Shown here piece by piece: positions 8,503-17,014 of a stretch of DNA of 64,000 bases. The notes below the pieces were generated by a model that saw nothing but the letters and a program-made list of their open reading frames with translations, searched no databases and was not told the origin of the DNA. Source of the DNA: Chitinophagaceae bacterium. GTDB taxonomy: Bacteria; Bacteroidota; Bacteroidia; Chitinophagales; Chitinophagaceae. Within the stretch, counting starts at the first letter, position 1. Each line of letters starts with the position of its first letter. Where the stretch lies: contig JAMLGU010000002.1 in assembly GCA_023957575.1 (NCBI GenBank), positions 124,001-188,000 on the forward strand. The letters run 5' to 3'. Made by a program: the position numbers and the translations under genes.

Positions 8503-8538
8503 AACCTGTTACTCTCTGTATGAGAGCAGGTTTTTTTT
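8503..8538 (+). terminator. Terminator-like hairpin directly before the M1 peptidase start codon
   Basis: AACCTG (8503-8508) pairs with CAGGTT (8527-8532) and CTCTC (8512-8516) with GAGAG (8522-8526), with a three-base bulge and a TGTAT loop. Eight T follow (8531-8538) and the ATG of the peptidase is the very next base. It has the form of an intrinsic terminator, either ending a transcript from the IS remnant or acting as a leader attenuator. Confidence 0.55.
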
Positions 8539-10128
8539 ATGACAAATTTTACTATGAAGCAATTTATTTTATTCGTACTTATTATAATTTCTTTCGAAGG
8601 TTTTGCCCAAAGAAATTATTGGCAGCAAAAATTAGAATATACCATTGATGTTTCACTGGATGATAAGGCAAAATCACTTAATGGTACTCAAACAATCGTG
8701 TATAAAAACAATTCGCCAGACACATTACATTATATCTGGTTTCACATCTGGCCTAATGCTTATTTTAATGACTCCACCGCTTTGCTGAAACAAATCAGGA
8801 ATGACAGTTCCAGAACAACTAAGCTGGACAAATATGATAAAGGATATATCACCGGGCTAAATTTTAAAGTGGATAAAAAACCGGCAACTACTTCACCTCA
8901 TTCAAATCCTCAGTATATTGATATTATTAAACTCAATCTCCCTGAACCTTTGTTGCCCGGCAATTCAACTACTATAGAGACTTTTTTTAAAGTAAAACTT
9001 CCCTCCTATTTTTCGAGGATGGGTTATGCCGAAAACGAATTCATGATTTGTCAATGGTATCCCAAACCGGCTGTTTATGACAAAACCGGCTGGCACGAAT
9101 TCCCTTATCTCGACATGGGTGAGTTTTACAGTGAATATGGTGATTACAAAGTAAATATTACACTGCCTGCCGATTATATTGTAGGCGCTACGGGTGAACT
9201 CCAAACCGCAGAAGAACTTGAACAATATAAAACAATAGGCAGAAAAAACACTGAGCACAGAAACGAATCTTTTGCTTTGTATAAACCGAAAGCCGGGACA
9301 AAAACACTTTCATATATAGCTAAGAACGTCCCCGACTTTGCATGGTTTGCAGATAAAGGAACTGTAATTCAATATGACACAATTGAGTTAAAATCGGGAA
9401 AAACCGTAGAAGCATTTACTTATTTCAAAAACAAAAAGAATACCATCTGGAAAAACAGTATTGATTACATAAAAGACGCAACCAGCAAGTATAGCGAATG
9501 GATAGGAGAATATGAATATCCTACAGTTCAGACATTTGAAGGGCCTAAGAACAATGCCAGCGGAGGCATGGAATATCCGATGATTACGCTGATTACCGAC
9601 CCTGATGCTACAGGAGAAAGCCTGGACGGAGTGATTACTCACGAAGTTGGCCATAACTGGTTTATGAGTATGCTGGGGAATAATGAAAGGGAACATCCCT
9701 GGCAGGATGAAGGCCTGAATACTTATTTTCAGTTCAGATACGAAGCTGAAAAATATCGCTACAATTCTATTTTTAAAGACTCGATTCCTGCTGAAGTGAA
9801 AGCGCTTCCTCTGGCAGATTTTCAGAGCGCTATTTATGGCGCTTTGGGGCAAATTCCAATGCAAACGCCCATTGATACGCCCTCCGAAAAATATGGATCG
9901 GCAGAAGATTACGGATTGATTGGTTATATTAAAACAGCAATATGGGTTTACATTCTGGAAGCAACTTTCGGAAGGGAAAGCGTTGATAGGGCATTTCAAT
10001 ATTATTTCAACGAATGGAAAAATAAACATCCCCAACCAATTGATATGAAAACATCTTTTGAAAAAGCGTTGGGACGAAATTTGGATAATTATTTTAAATT
10101 GCTGAAAAAGGAAGGCGGGTTTTTATAA
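8539..10128 (+). CDS. Secreted M1 family (gluzincin) metallopeptidase
   Basis: Zinc aminopeptidase-like protein of 529 residues. An in-frame second ATG at 8554 begins a clear signal peptide (MKQFILFVLIIISFEGFAQ), so either start exports the protein. The N-terminal beta-sandwich (to about residue 260) resembles the substrate-binding domain of M1 enzymes. The catalytic site is THEVGHNWF near residues 367-375, followed 18 residues after the second His by the third zinc ligand in WQDEGLNTYF. Conserved GGMEYP is seen in place of the usual GAMEN exopeptidase motif, common in this Bacteroidota subgroup. The C-terminal M1 helical domain is short. Substrates are unknown; peptide scavenging in the periplasm or outside is likely. 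Confidence 0.88.
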   Translation: MTNFTMKQFILFVLIIISFEGFAQRNYWQQKLEYTIDVSLDDKAKSLNGTQTIVYKNNSPDTLHYIWFHIWPNAYFNDSTALLKQIRNDSSRTTKLDKYDKGYITGLNFKVDKKPATTSPHSNPQYIDIIKLNLPEPLLPGNSTTIETFFKVKLPSYFSRMGYAENEFMICQWYPKPAVYDKTGWHEFPYLDMGEFYSEYGDYKVNITLPADYIVGATGELQTAEELEQYKTIGRKNTEHRNESFALYKPKAGTKTLSYIAKNVPDFAWFADKGTVIQYDTIELKSGKTVEAFTYFKNKKNTIWKNSIDYIKDATSKYSEWIGEYEYPTVQTFEGPKNNASGGMEYPMITLITDPDATGESLDGVITHEVGHNWFMSMLGNNEREHPWQDEGLNTYFQFRYEAEKYRYNSIFKDSIPAEVKALPLADFQSAIYGALGQIPMQTPIDTPSEKYGSAEDYGLIGYIKTAIWVYILEATFGRESVDRAFQYYFNEWKNKHPQPIDMKTSFEKALGRNLDNYFKLLKKEGGFL

Positions 10129-10143
10129 TTAAAATATATTGAA

Positions 10144-10929
10144 ATGATTATATCACTCAAAAATAAGAAAGCATTAGTCGGTGGCGCCAGTCAGGGATTA
10201 GGCAAAGCCATTGCGCTTCAGTTGGCAGCAAGCGGGGCATCTGTAACCGTTATGGCGCGCAATGAAGAAAAACTAAAAGCTGTTGTAGATGAAATGTTAA
10301 AAAATGAAGGACAAAGACATCAATATATTGTCATTGATTTCAATGATTTCGAACATTTTAAAATCAAGCTGAATGATTTCTTCAAGACAAATACTGTTGA
10401 TATTCTTGTAAATAATACCAATGGCCCAAAAGCAGGCACAGTGCTTGAAAAAACCGATGACGATTATTTAGCTGCATTCAATATGCTCTTTCAGACAGTA
10501 CAATTCACCACTTCTCTGGCTGTACCACACATGAAAGAAAACGGATTTGGAAGAATCATCAATCTCACTTCAAGAACAGTAAGAGAACCTGCAGACAATC
10601 TGGCTTTGTCCAACACCATCAGAGCTGCCGTGGTAACATGGGGAAAAACATTATCAAGAGATGTGGCGAAATACAATATCACCGTCAATAATATCCTGAC
10701 CGGTAATTTTGATACAGAACGCTTAAAACAATTGTTTGAATTGCAGGCCGCAGCAAAAAATGTAAGCCCGGAAGAAGTACTTATCAATGCAAAATCAGAA
10801 ATTCCGATGAAGCGATTAGGCTGCCCGGAAGAAATGGCAAATCTGGTAACCTTTCTGGCATCAGACCAGGCATCGTATATTACCGGCGCCACCATCCCGA
10901 TTGACGGAGGCTTACTGAAAAGTATTTAA
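10144..10929 (+). CDS. Atypical short-chain dehydrogenase/reductase (SDR)
   Basis: A 261-residue Rossmann protein. The nucleotide-binding motif is GGASQGLGKAIA (residues 13-24), followed by NNTNGPKAG instead of the classical NNAG. The catalytic Ser is kept in INLTSRTV, but the YxxxK motif is not: the aligned stretch reads LALSNTIRAAVV, with no Tyr and Arg in place of Lys. The end ASYITGATIPIDGG is typical of the family. This corresponds to the described BKR-like SDR subgroup that lacks the normal catalytic tetrad. It may still bind a dinucleotide or act by another residue. It follows the peptidase by 15 bp and is probably co-transcribed. Confidence 0.85.
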   Translation: MIISLKNKKALVGGASQGLGKAIALQLAASGASVTVMARNEEKLKAVVDEMLKNEGQRHQYIVIDFNDFEHFKIKLNDFFKTNTVDILVNNTNGPKAGTVLEKTDDDYLAAFNMLFQTVQFTTSLAVPHMKENGFGRIINLTSRTVREPADNLALSNTIRAAVVTWGKTLSRDVAKYNITVNNILTGNFDTERLKQLFELQAAAKNVSPEEVLINAKSEIPMKRLGCPEEMANLVTFLASDQASYITGATIPIDGGLLKSI

Positions 10930-10934
10930 TGAGT

Positions 10935-11420
10935 TTATAGTTCCTTTACCATCCAGACAGTACATCCGGTATGGCCTGAGTTTCCCAAAGGATACCTTAG
11001 CCAACGAAATCCCTGAGCTACATAAATATTCACTGCTTTGTCAAATTCAGGCAGACTTTCGATATATACCTGACGATACCCCAATTCTTTTGCTGATGCG
11101 ATACTTTTTTCCATCAGCAGCTTACCAATGCCTTTACCTCTGCCTTCGGAAAGCATATAAAATTTTACAAGTTCCACACACCCCTCTGGAAGATTTGAAG
11201 TAGGATAAATTCCGCAACAGCCAACTATTTCGTTATTAAGCTCGGCAACCCAGCAAACGGCTCCTTCTGTATCAAACCATTCAAACATTTCATCTGTGGT
11301 AGGGTCTTCATAAACAGTACCTTTGGTAGGAACATTGAAATCATGAAAAGCCTGTCGGATAATCTTTGCCAAGCTGGTGTTGTCACTTTGTTTTATCTTT
11401 CTGATAAATATTTTATCCAT
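10935..11420 (-). CDS. GNAT family N-acetyltransferase
   Basis: A 161-residue single-domain acetyltransferase. The acetyl-CoA binding motif A is GRGKGIGKLLMEKSIASAKELG (only partly quoted here as RGKGIGKLL, near residue 94-102), after the beta strand ELVKFYMLSEGR. Motif B is VYIESLPEFDKAVNIYVAQGF, where the final AQGF is the usual peptide before the last strand. The substrate cannot be read from sequence. It is convergent with the SDR gene, with 5 bp between the stops, and is followed upstream by malQ on the same strand after 37 bp, in the order malQ then GNAT. Confidence 0.85.
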   Translation of the reverse strand: MDKIFIRKIKQSDNTSLAKIIRQAFHDFNVPTKGTVYEDPTTDEMFEWFDTEGAVCWVAELNNEIVGCCGIYPTSNLPEGCVELVKFYMLSEGRGKGIGKLLMEKSIASAKELGYRQVYIESLPEFDKAVNIYVAQGFRWLRYPLGNSGHTGCTVWMVKEL

Positions 11421-11457
11421 CAGTAATTTTTTTCAAAATGTTTTTGTTATCTCCGAA

Positions 11458-14154
11458 TTATCGTCCGCTGTTCTTTACGTAGCCCTGCAATTCTTCATTA
11501 AACTCTTTTTCCTTCAGTAATTGTTCCAGCGTGATATGCATTCTGTATTTCCAGAAATGATTAGGGTCGGCAGGTATGTTTATCCTTTCATCCTCAGGCC
11601 TTTCTCTCCTCAACTTTTCGCTCATCCCCAAAATATCCTGAATCTGGAATATACTCCACATAGCCGGAGAATATAAGTGCTGCATTACTATGGCCCTGTT
11701 AATCCATGCCTCGCAGAAGAATGGCGCACCACCACTCTGACGTAGCTCCTGATTGAAAAATCGTTGCGTAAGTTGCGTATTTTCCTGCCACCAGCCTCTG
11801 ATGGTGCTCATATCATGCGTAGATGGTGTAACGACTGACAGATAAGGCGCATTGGCCGGATTGAAAAATTCGCGATCAGTTTGCTTGGGCATCCTCTGTA
11901 TTTCGAGACTAAGAATACCGAGCTGCCGCATTACATCAGGCACACATTCGGGTACCATGCCCAAATCTTCTCCGCAAACCAGCATATTTGTCGCATCTTT
12001 TAGTTCGGGCAGTTTTGATAATGATTCTTTTCGCCAAAAATCATTTTGTCTGTTAAAGAAATAATTGATATACAGATGCCACAATCGCTCTCTGATTTCA
12101 GAAGGTAGATGCTGATACGAACTCGTTTGATTCATTGCAATTCTGAAATGAAATTGCTGCTTTTCAGAACCTTTTTCTTCAAACATAATCACATTCGCAA
12201 TCAGATCATATAAACCGTTTTTCAAATAATTGTTGAAGGAGTCGGCTTCTTCTTTATCAAAATATTCTTCCACCTTTTTTTGCGTATCAAATTCCTCCCT
12301 TAATACATATTTATCCTCTCCCACCTTCTGAATAAAAGTTGATTTTATTTTTTCGGATGAATTTCCAAATATCTTGAACAAAACCTGATCGTTAATAAAA
12401 GGCATACAGAATCTTTCATAACTGAACGGTATGCCGTTTTCGCCAAACTCATTAACATGAACGGGAATACAAGGATCAAATTTACCCATCACTCCCTGCA
12501 CCGCATCTAATGGGATGCTCCAAATTCGAAAGAATCCTAAAATATGGTCAATCCTAAATGCATCAAAATATCGGCTCATCTGCTCAAAACGCTGTCGCCA
12601 CCAGGCAAAACCATCCGCCTGCATTCTTTTCCAATTGTAGGTGGGAAAGCCCCAGTTTTGCCCCTTGGCTGCAAAATCATCCGGTGGCGCTCCGGACTGA
12701 GTGTCCATATTAAACAAATCGGGCGACATCCATGCATCACAACCATAGCGATAAACACCAATGGGAATATCTCCTTTTAAAATGATTTGCTTTTTGTGTG
12801 CATACGCTACTGCCTTTTTCAACTGCAGGTGCAGATGATACTGTACGAAGCAATGAAAAATTACATCAGTATATTCTTCCGAACCGGGTTGAAAAAACTG
12901 TTCTATTTCTGACGCTTCATATTTTTGGTGCAATGTCCATTTTTCCGAATCAGCTGTTTTATATTTATCTCTGAGATAGCAAAACGCCGCATAAGGTTTT
13001 AACCATGTTTTATTTTCATCAAAAAATATTTGAAGGTCTTTTCTTTCAAAAAACTTCTTTCCGGATTCCTCAAAGATATCACGTAAAACAGCCATCTTGA
13101 AATGAAGTACTTCTTCGTACTTCACATCCGCCGACTCATTCAGATGTTTTCTTTTCTTTTTGAGTTTTTCATCCAGATGATGAATACTTTTTCCGGCTGT
13201 TTCAAACAAATTTATATAGATGGGATGCAGCGCAAAAGCAGAGATGGCGGCATAAGGATAAGAATCTTCATTGGTGCCGGTAGCAGTAGTGTCATTTATG
13301 GGCAGTAGCTGTATCATTTTAAGACCGGTTTTGTGCGCCCAATCTACCAGCAGATGAAGGTCGGTAAACTCACCTATTCCAAAACTTTCTTTGCTGCGCA
13401 AACTAAACACGGGAATAGCTACTCCGGCGCCCTTCCAAGTATTATTGGGCAACCGGGCAAAACCATCCTGCATGATTATACACTCATCATCCAAAGCAGC
13501 ATCGAAACAGATTCTGTTATCACCTTCCTCAAATCTAACAAATTCCTTTTTCTTTTTGTCAAAAACACCATATTTATATCCCATTGGAAATTCAGCATGA
13601 TGGAGATTCAACTTTATCGTCCATCCGTCCCCTTCTTTACCCAGCAACATCGGGTTTTTAGTATCCCAATTACCCATTTGAAGCCCATCTCCCACCATAC
13701 ATATCACTTCATCTTTTGCCAACAATGGGTATTTTATTTTAAAAATATGAGTAAATGGCTCATCACTTACTGTTTTACTTTTTTTGTGGATGGGCAACAA
13801 CACGTTTTCAAATGGTGAGGTATAAAATACATTTTGATAAGCCCCTGCAAAATTCCATTCATCATAGATTTTAATCGTTTCGAATTTCAATTTAGAAAAA
13901 TCGATCACCCGCTTGTAATTACTCTCAGGCTCAAATTCACCATTTCTATTTCGCAATAAATACTTGTATTCCAACTTTTGGCCTTTTACCTTTTCATCGG
14001 GAATTTCTATTTCCAGTCTCCAGAAATTGGCGCTCAGGTATTCAAGAGGCAATAATCCATTTTCATTTATTGTTCCTAAAAAATTTTGGTCTCCAGAAAA
14101 CCATAAACTATCGCCATAATTAGTGTGATAATTCAAAAAAAACTGACATTTCAT
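11458..14154 (-). CDS. malQ: 4-alpha-glucanotransferase with N-terminal starch-binding domains
   Basis: GH77 enzyme of 898 residues that transfers alpha-1,4-glucan segments between maltodextrins. Residues 1 to about 110 and 125-235 look like two CBM20 starch-binding domains (for example MVGDGLQMGNWDTKNPMLLG). The catalytic barrel follows, with the nucleophile in FRIDHILGFFRIW (Asp near 536), the acid/base in VCGEDLGMVPECV (Glu near 729) and the stabiliser in PSTHDMSTIRGWW (Asp near 780). The size and the tandem CBM20 resemble plant DPE2-type enzymes rather than E. coli MalQ. A perfect 23-bp palindrome lies about 95 bp upstream of the start, and is repeated before the carrier at 26709, so control by maltodextrin is plausible. 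Confidence 0.95.
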   Translation of the reverse strand: MKCQFFLNYHTNYGDSLWFSGDQNFLGTINENGLLPLEYLSANFWRLEIEIPDEKVKGQKLEYKYLLRNRNGEFEPESNYKRVIDFSKLKFETIKIYDEWNFAGAYQNVFYTSPFENVLLPIHKKSKTVSDEPFTHIFKIKYPLLAKDEVICMVGDGLQMGNWDTKNPMLLGKEGDGWTIKLNLHHAEFPMGYKYGVFDKKKKEFVRFEEGDNRICFDAALDDECIIMQDGFARLPNNTWKGAGVAIPVFSLRSKESFGIGEFTDLHLLVDWAHKTGLKMIQLLPINDTTATGTNEDSYPYAAISAFALHPIYINLFETAGKSIHHLDEKLKKKRKHLNESADVKYEEVLHFKMAVLRDIFEESGKKFFERKDLQIFFDENKTWLKPYAAFCYLRDKYKTADSEKWTLHQKYEASEIEQFFQPGSEEYTDVIFHCFVQYHLHLQLKKAVAYAHKKQIILKGDIPIGVYRYGCDAWMSPDLFNMDTQSGAPPDDFAAKGQNWGFPTYNWKRMQADGFAWWRQRFEQMSRYFDAFRIDHILGFFRIWSIPLDAVQGVMGKFDPCIPVHVNEFGENGIPFSYERFCMPFINDQVLFKIFGNSSEKIKSTFIQKVGEDKYVLREEFDTQKKVEEYFDKEEADSFNNYLKNGLYDLIANVIMFEEKGSEKQQFHFRIAMNQTSSYQHLPSEIRERLWHLYINYFFNRQNDFWRKESLSKLPELKDATNMLVCGEDLGMVPECVPDVMRQLGILSLEIQRMPKQTDREFFNPANAPYLSVVTPSTHDMSTIRGWWQENTQLTQRFFNQELRQSGGAPFFCEAWINRAIVMQHLYSPAMWSIFQIQDILGMSEKLRRERPEDERINIPADPNHFWKYRMHITLEQLLKEKEFNEELQGYVKNSGR

Positions 14155-14248
14155 CTTTCTATTTTTTCATCTGGCGGGCAATTAATCTATATACTCTTTC
14201 TTTATCCTCCTGCAAAACAAGCCCAAATTATTTTTAAAAATTTTAATT

Positions 14249-14271
14249 TAATGTGTATTAAATACACATTA
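14249..14271. promoter_or_regulatory. Perfect 23-bp palindromic operator before malQ
   Basis: TAATGTGTAT and ATACACATTA flank a central TAA, all ten base pairs matching. The core TGTGTA-N5-TACACA recurs at 26653-26669 before the SLC45-like carrier gene. On the minus strand a -7-like TAATTTGG lies at 14223-14230, so the palindrome sits just upstream of the malQ promoter. Form and size suit a LacI-type or similar dimeric regulator, which is not encoded in the window. Confidence 0.65.
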
Positions 14272-14359
14272 TAGTGCGAATTTAGAAAATTTGTTTTATT
14301 AAAGGTGAATTATGCCAAAAATATTTTCCTGAAAGTCGGTTTTTATTTCCTGCTTCCCC

Positions 14360-14367
14360 TAAATTTG
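14360..14367 (+). promoter_or_regulatory. -7 box of the small membrane protein gene
   Basis: TAAATTTG matches TAnnTTTG and lies 17 bp before the ATG at 14385. The -33 region is T-rich (14340-14344) but no exact TTTG is present at the ideal distance. Confidence 0.5.
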
Positions 14368-14384
14368 CATAAACAAATAAAAAT

Positions 14385-14540
14385 ATGGCAACAGAAAACA
14401 AAAACAGAGTCTTAATGTGGTTATTATTTTTTGTATCAGTAGCTGCTTTGGTTATTGCAATCGTAACGCACTGGCCTTGGCTGACGCTTATTTTGCCATT
14501 TAATACTACCTTTTTGGTAAAGGCTATGAATATCATTTAA
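14385..14540 (+). CDS. Small membrane protein of unknown function (51 residues)
   Basis: Reading frame of 51 codons with its own -7 box just upstream and an intrinsic terminator 24 bp downstream, so it looks like a complete monocistronic gene. The protein starts MATENKNRVLMW, then has a hydrophobic helix (residues 10-27), a short THWPW break and a second hydrophobic stretch (LTLILPFNTTFLV). Two short membrane passes are likely. I do not recognise the family. The longer frame on the opposite strand has neither promoter nor plausible sequence and is treated as a shadow. Confidence 0.7.
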   Translation: MATENKNRVLMWLLFFVSVAALVIAIVTHWPWLTLILPFNTTFLVKAMNII

Positions 14541-14564
14541 ACCGATAATATATCATTTGTAAGG

Positions 14565-14591
14565 GACCTGCATTTTTGCAGGTCTTTTTTT
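14565..14591 (+). terminator. Intrinsic terminator of the small membrane protein gene
   Basis: GACCTGC (14565-14571) and GCAGGTC (14578-14584) form a perfect 7-bp stem with an ATTTTT loop and seven T at 14585-14591. Confidence 0.85.
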
Positions 14592-14743
14592 ATTGTACTG
14601 TTGCGTTTTCCCTACTATATACGTTATATACTATGTAAGTTCTTTTATCGACCTATTAAAATAATGTCTAAAATAGTTATAACACTTTTGTGTAGCGCGT
14701 ATTAAGCCTGATACGCCCATACTCAATAGGAAATAACATGCTG

Positions 14744-14775
14744 TTTGTGAATATCCGGGTGTTAAAAGTAATTTG
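14744..14775 (+). promoter_or_regulatory. Probable promoter of the lipoprotein pair at 14798-16096
   Basis: TTTG at 14744-14747 and TAATTTG at 14769-14775 are 21 nt apart. The -7 box is one T short of TAnnTTTG. The ATG at 14798 is 22 nt downstream. Confidence 0.45.
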
Positions 14776-14797
14776 GTAAACGATTAACAAAATCAAA

Positions 14798-15313
14798 ATG
14801 AGAAATTTATTTATTGCTTTCGCTGCCATCCTATTCCTTGCCTCCTGCTGGAATACCAAAAAAGAAGAAGTACTGGGCTACGCACCCATTTATGGCGACA
14901 GTACCCAGTTAAAAAAAATAGAGTTATCAACGCCAAAACCCTATGAAACGGCAGGTAAAATTTATGTTTATGGCAATACGCTCTATCAGGTTGAAACCGG
15001 CAAGGGCATTCACATTACGGATATTAGCAATCCTTTGGTGCCTGTGAAAACAGGTTTTATCAGTGTAATGGGCGCACAGGAAATTGCCGTAAAGGACAAT
15101 GCCATTTATACCAATAATATGAAAGATTTAGTAATTCTTAAAATATCGGGTAATACAGTTACATTAACGAAACGATTACCCGGCTCATTCAAAAATTTGT
15201 TTGACCACCGCAGGCCACCCGAACGAGGAAGATTTGAATGTCCTAACCCTACCAAAGGGATTGTAATCGGGTGGCAAAAAAAGACCATCATTAACCCAAA
15301 CTGTTCTTATTAA
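14798..15313 (+). CDS. Lipoprotein with LVIVD-like repeats
   Basis: A 171-residue lipoprotein: signal helix with lipobox LASC (Cys at residue 17). The following part has short beta-rich units, GKIYVYGNTLYQVETGKGIHITDISNPLVPV (quoted only in part: GIHITDISNP near residue 66), resembling LVIVD repeats that build a propeller-like surface domain. The last 40 residues (PPERGRFECPNPTKG) carry two cysteines and a glycine-rich end without repeats. Start and end relate it to the next gene, 12 bp downstream, which is a fuller LVIVD lipoprotein. The two are probably co-transcribed and may be partners at the cell surface. Function unknown. Confidence 0.75.
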   Translation: MRNLFIAFAAILFLASCWNTKKEEVLGYAPIYGDSTQLKKIELSTPKPYETAGKIYVYGNTLYQVETGKGIHITDISNPLVPVKTGFISVMGAQEIAVKDNAIYTNNMKDLVILKISGNTVTLTKRLPGSFKNLFDHRRPPERGRFECPNPTKGIVIGWQKKTIINPNCSY

Positions 15314-15325
15314 ATACATTGTATT

Positions 15326-16096
15326 ATGAAAAATATTGTTACAATTATATTTTTAGCTTTTTTAGGTATATTTTTTACAACCTGCAAAAAAGCGAGCTCC
15401 GGAATGGGAGATGCTTCTAACAGTTCGGGAGCAGGGGGCTCAACTGCCATGATGACCGTTTCGGGCAATTATTTATATATCGTAAATAGTTTTACACTTC
15501 AGACATACGACATCAGCAATCCTGCAACAGCTGTATTGCTGAGTGAACAAAATGTAGGATGGAATATAGAAACCATCTTTCCCTACCGCGACAAACTATT
15601 TATCGGTTCGCAAACGGGGATGTATGTGTTTGATAACAGTAATCCAAAATATCCCAAACTTCAGGGACAGGCGCAGCACTTCAGAGCCTGCGACCCGGTA
15701 GTAGCCGATGATGATTTTGCATACGTTACCCTAAGAAACAATAATCAAAGATGTGGTGGCACACAAAATGTACTAAACATATATGATATTAAAGGTGTAA
15801 ATGTATTAAACCCCAGACTGGTAAGTTCTTTAAACATGCCACAACCAAACGGACTTGGCTTTAAAGACAATATATTATATGTGTGCATGGGAGAGGCTGG
15901 GCTGAACGTAGTGGACATTTCGGACAGAACAAAACCACAGGTTATAAAAACCATCTCAGGAGAAGAGCCTTTTGTAGATGTCATTCCCTTTGACGATTTG
16001 TTGATTACCTATATTCAAGGAGGGCTTGTTTTGTATGATATCAGCAATCCTGCCAATCCCGTAAAACTTTCCAAAATAGCAGAACCCACCCTGTAA
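15326..16096 (+). CDS. LVIVD repeat lipoprotein
   Basis: A 256-residue lipoprotein with a signal helix ending in FTTC (Cys near residue 22). After a Ser/Gly-rich tether come about five LVIVD-type units, each with a (Y/V)DIS(N/D) turn: TYDISNPAT, VFDNSNPKY, IYDIKGVN, VVDISDRTK, LYDISNPAN. Such repeats form beta-propeller-like surface proteins. Function is unknown. A surface-binding role is inferred only from the architecture and from the lipid anchor. It forms a pair with the preceding lipoprotein gene. Confidence 0.8.
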   Translation: MKNIVTIIFLAFLGIFFTTCKKASSGMGDASNSSGAGGSTAMMTVSGNYLYIVNSFTLQTYDISNPATAVLLSEQNVGWNIETIFPYRDKLFIGSQTGMYVFDNSNPKYPKLQGQAQHFRACDPVVADDDFAYVTLRNNNQRCGGTQNVLNIYDIKGVNVLNPRLVSSLNMPQPNGLGFKDNILYVCMGEAGLNVVDISDRTKPQVIKTISGEEPFVDVIPFDDLLITYIQGGLVLYDISNPANPVKLSKIAEPTL

Positions 16097-16143
16097 TCAA
16101 ATAGTCAGGAGAAAATTAGTTTAGGTTTTAAATTATTATCAAT

Positions 16144-16983
16144 ATGAAAAAATTACTATTTTTAATCATCATTTGTATCAGCAGCCAGATATCACTTGCA
16201 CAAGATACTATTTACGACAGAAAAAATTATAATATACTTGCTAAGGTTATTGAGATAACAAAAAGCGATATCAAATACCGCCGTTTTGATAACCCGGATG
16301 GTCCCATCTATAATATTTCTAAAAGTGAAGTGTCTTTTATAAAATATGAAAACGGATTGATTGAAGATTATAGAAATATTTCTGAACCATATAAACCAAC
16401 CCGGAAAGAAAAAAGACCGGAGAATAAATGGATACCCAAGGGTGATAAAATAATTTCCACCGGCTTTTGGGCTTTTTCTGAACCTGATTTTGTGATTTAC
16501 GGTTCCGGATGGGATGAGAAGACAAAAGAGCCTGTTTTAGGTACTTTTATAAACTTTGAAAAATTATATGCCGAAAACAAAATCGGCCTAAGCATTTCGC
16601 CATTTATAGGCTTTAACAGAAAAGCCTATGGAAGTGGTTTTGGACTTTCTTTTTATCCCAAAAACTATGGCAGGGCACAATTTAAAATAGGGCCTCAATA
16701 CGTTTTTTCGGTGCAGGATTATTGGGAAAGACACTATGATTCTGAAAATCAATACTATAAGACAACCCAATTTCAAACAACATTATCGCATTTGCTCTTT
16801 AACCTGGGTATAAATATTAATGCTTCTGAAAATTGGGTAATTAGTAATAATTTTGGATTTGGGATGACTGTGGGAAACAGTAATTATAGAAATTATTTTG
16901 ACCAGCCATTTCATCGATCAAACAGTGCGATTGAAAACCCGGTATTTAGTTTTAGAATTGGCTTGGGCTACAGGTTTAAATAA
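16144..16983 (+). CDS. Secreted protein with C-terminal beta-barrel-like region
   Basis: A 279-residue exported protein. Residues 1-20 are a signal peptide (MKKLLFLIIICISSQISLAQ). The N-terminal 80 residues resemble the short beta domain common in Bacteroidota surface proteins (DTIYDRKNYNILAKVIEI, then a Lys-rich linker KPTRKEKRPENK). The remainder has alternating aromatic/hydrophobic strands ending SFRIGLGYRFK, with terminal aromatic plus Lys as in outer-membrane barrels. It probably sits in the outer membrane, with about eight strands. I cannot assign a family name. Confidence 0.72.
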   Translation: MKKLLFLIIICISSQISLAQDTIYDRKNYNILAKVIEITKSDIKYRRFDNPDGPIYNISKSEVSFIKYENGLIEDYRNISEPYKPTRKEKRPENKWIPKGDKIISTGFWAFSEPDFVIYGSGWDEKTKEPVLGTFINFEKLYAENKIGLSISPFIGFNRKAYGSGFGLSFYPKNYGRAQFKIGPQYVFSVQDYWERHYDSENQYYKTTQFQTTLSHLLFNLGININASENWVISNNFGFGMTVGNSNYRNYFDQPFHRSNSAIENPVFSFRIGLGYRFK

Positions 16984-17014
16984 AGATTTTATTAACCTTA
17001 AAATACAACAAAAC

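Noticed and set aside
9388..10035. 215-codon frame antisense to the M1 peptidase gene
   Set aside because: It overlaps the catalytic region of a clear metallopeptidase and shows no protein features.
14282..14536. 84-codon frame on the minus strand
   Set aside because: It is antisense to the small membrane protein gene, which has promoter and terminator, and its sequence looks random.
16898..17014. Longer N-terminus of the DUF6970 lipoprotein
   Set aside because: It would overlap the previous gene by about 85 bp and remove the signal peptide and lipobox from the start.
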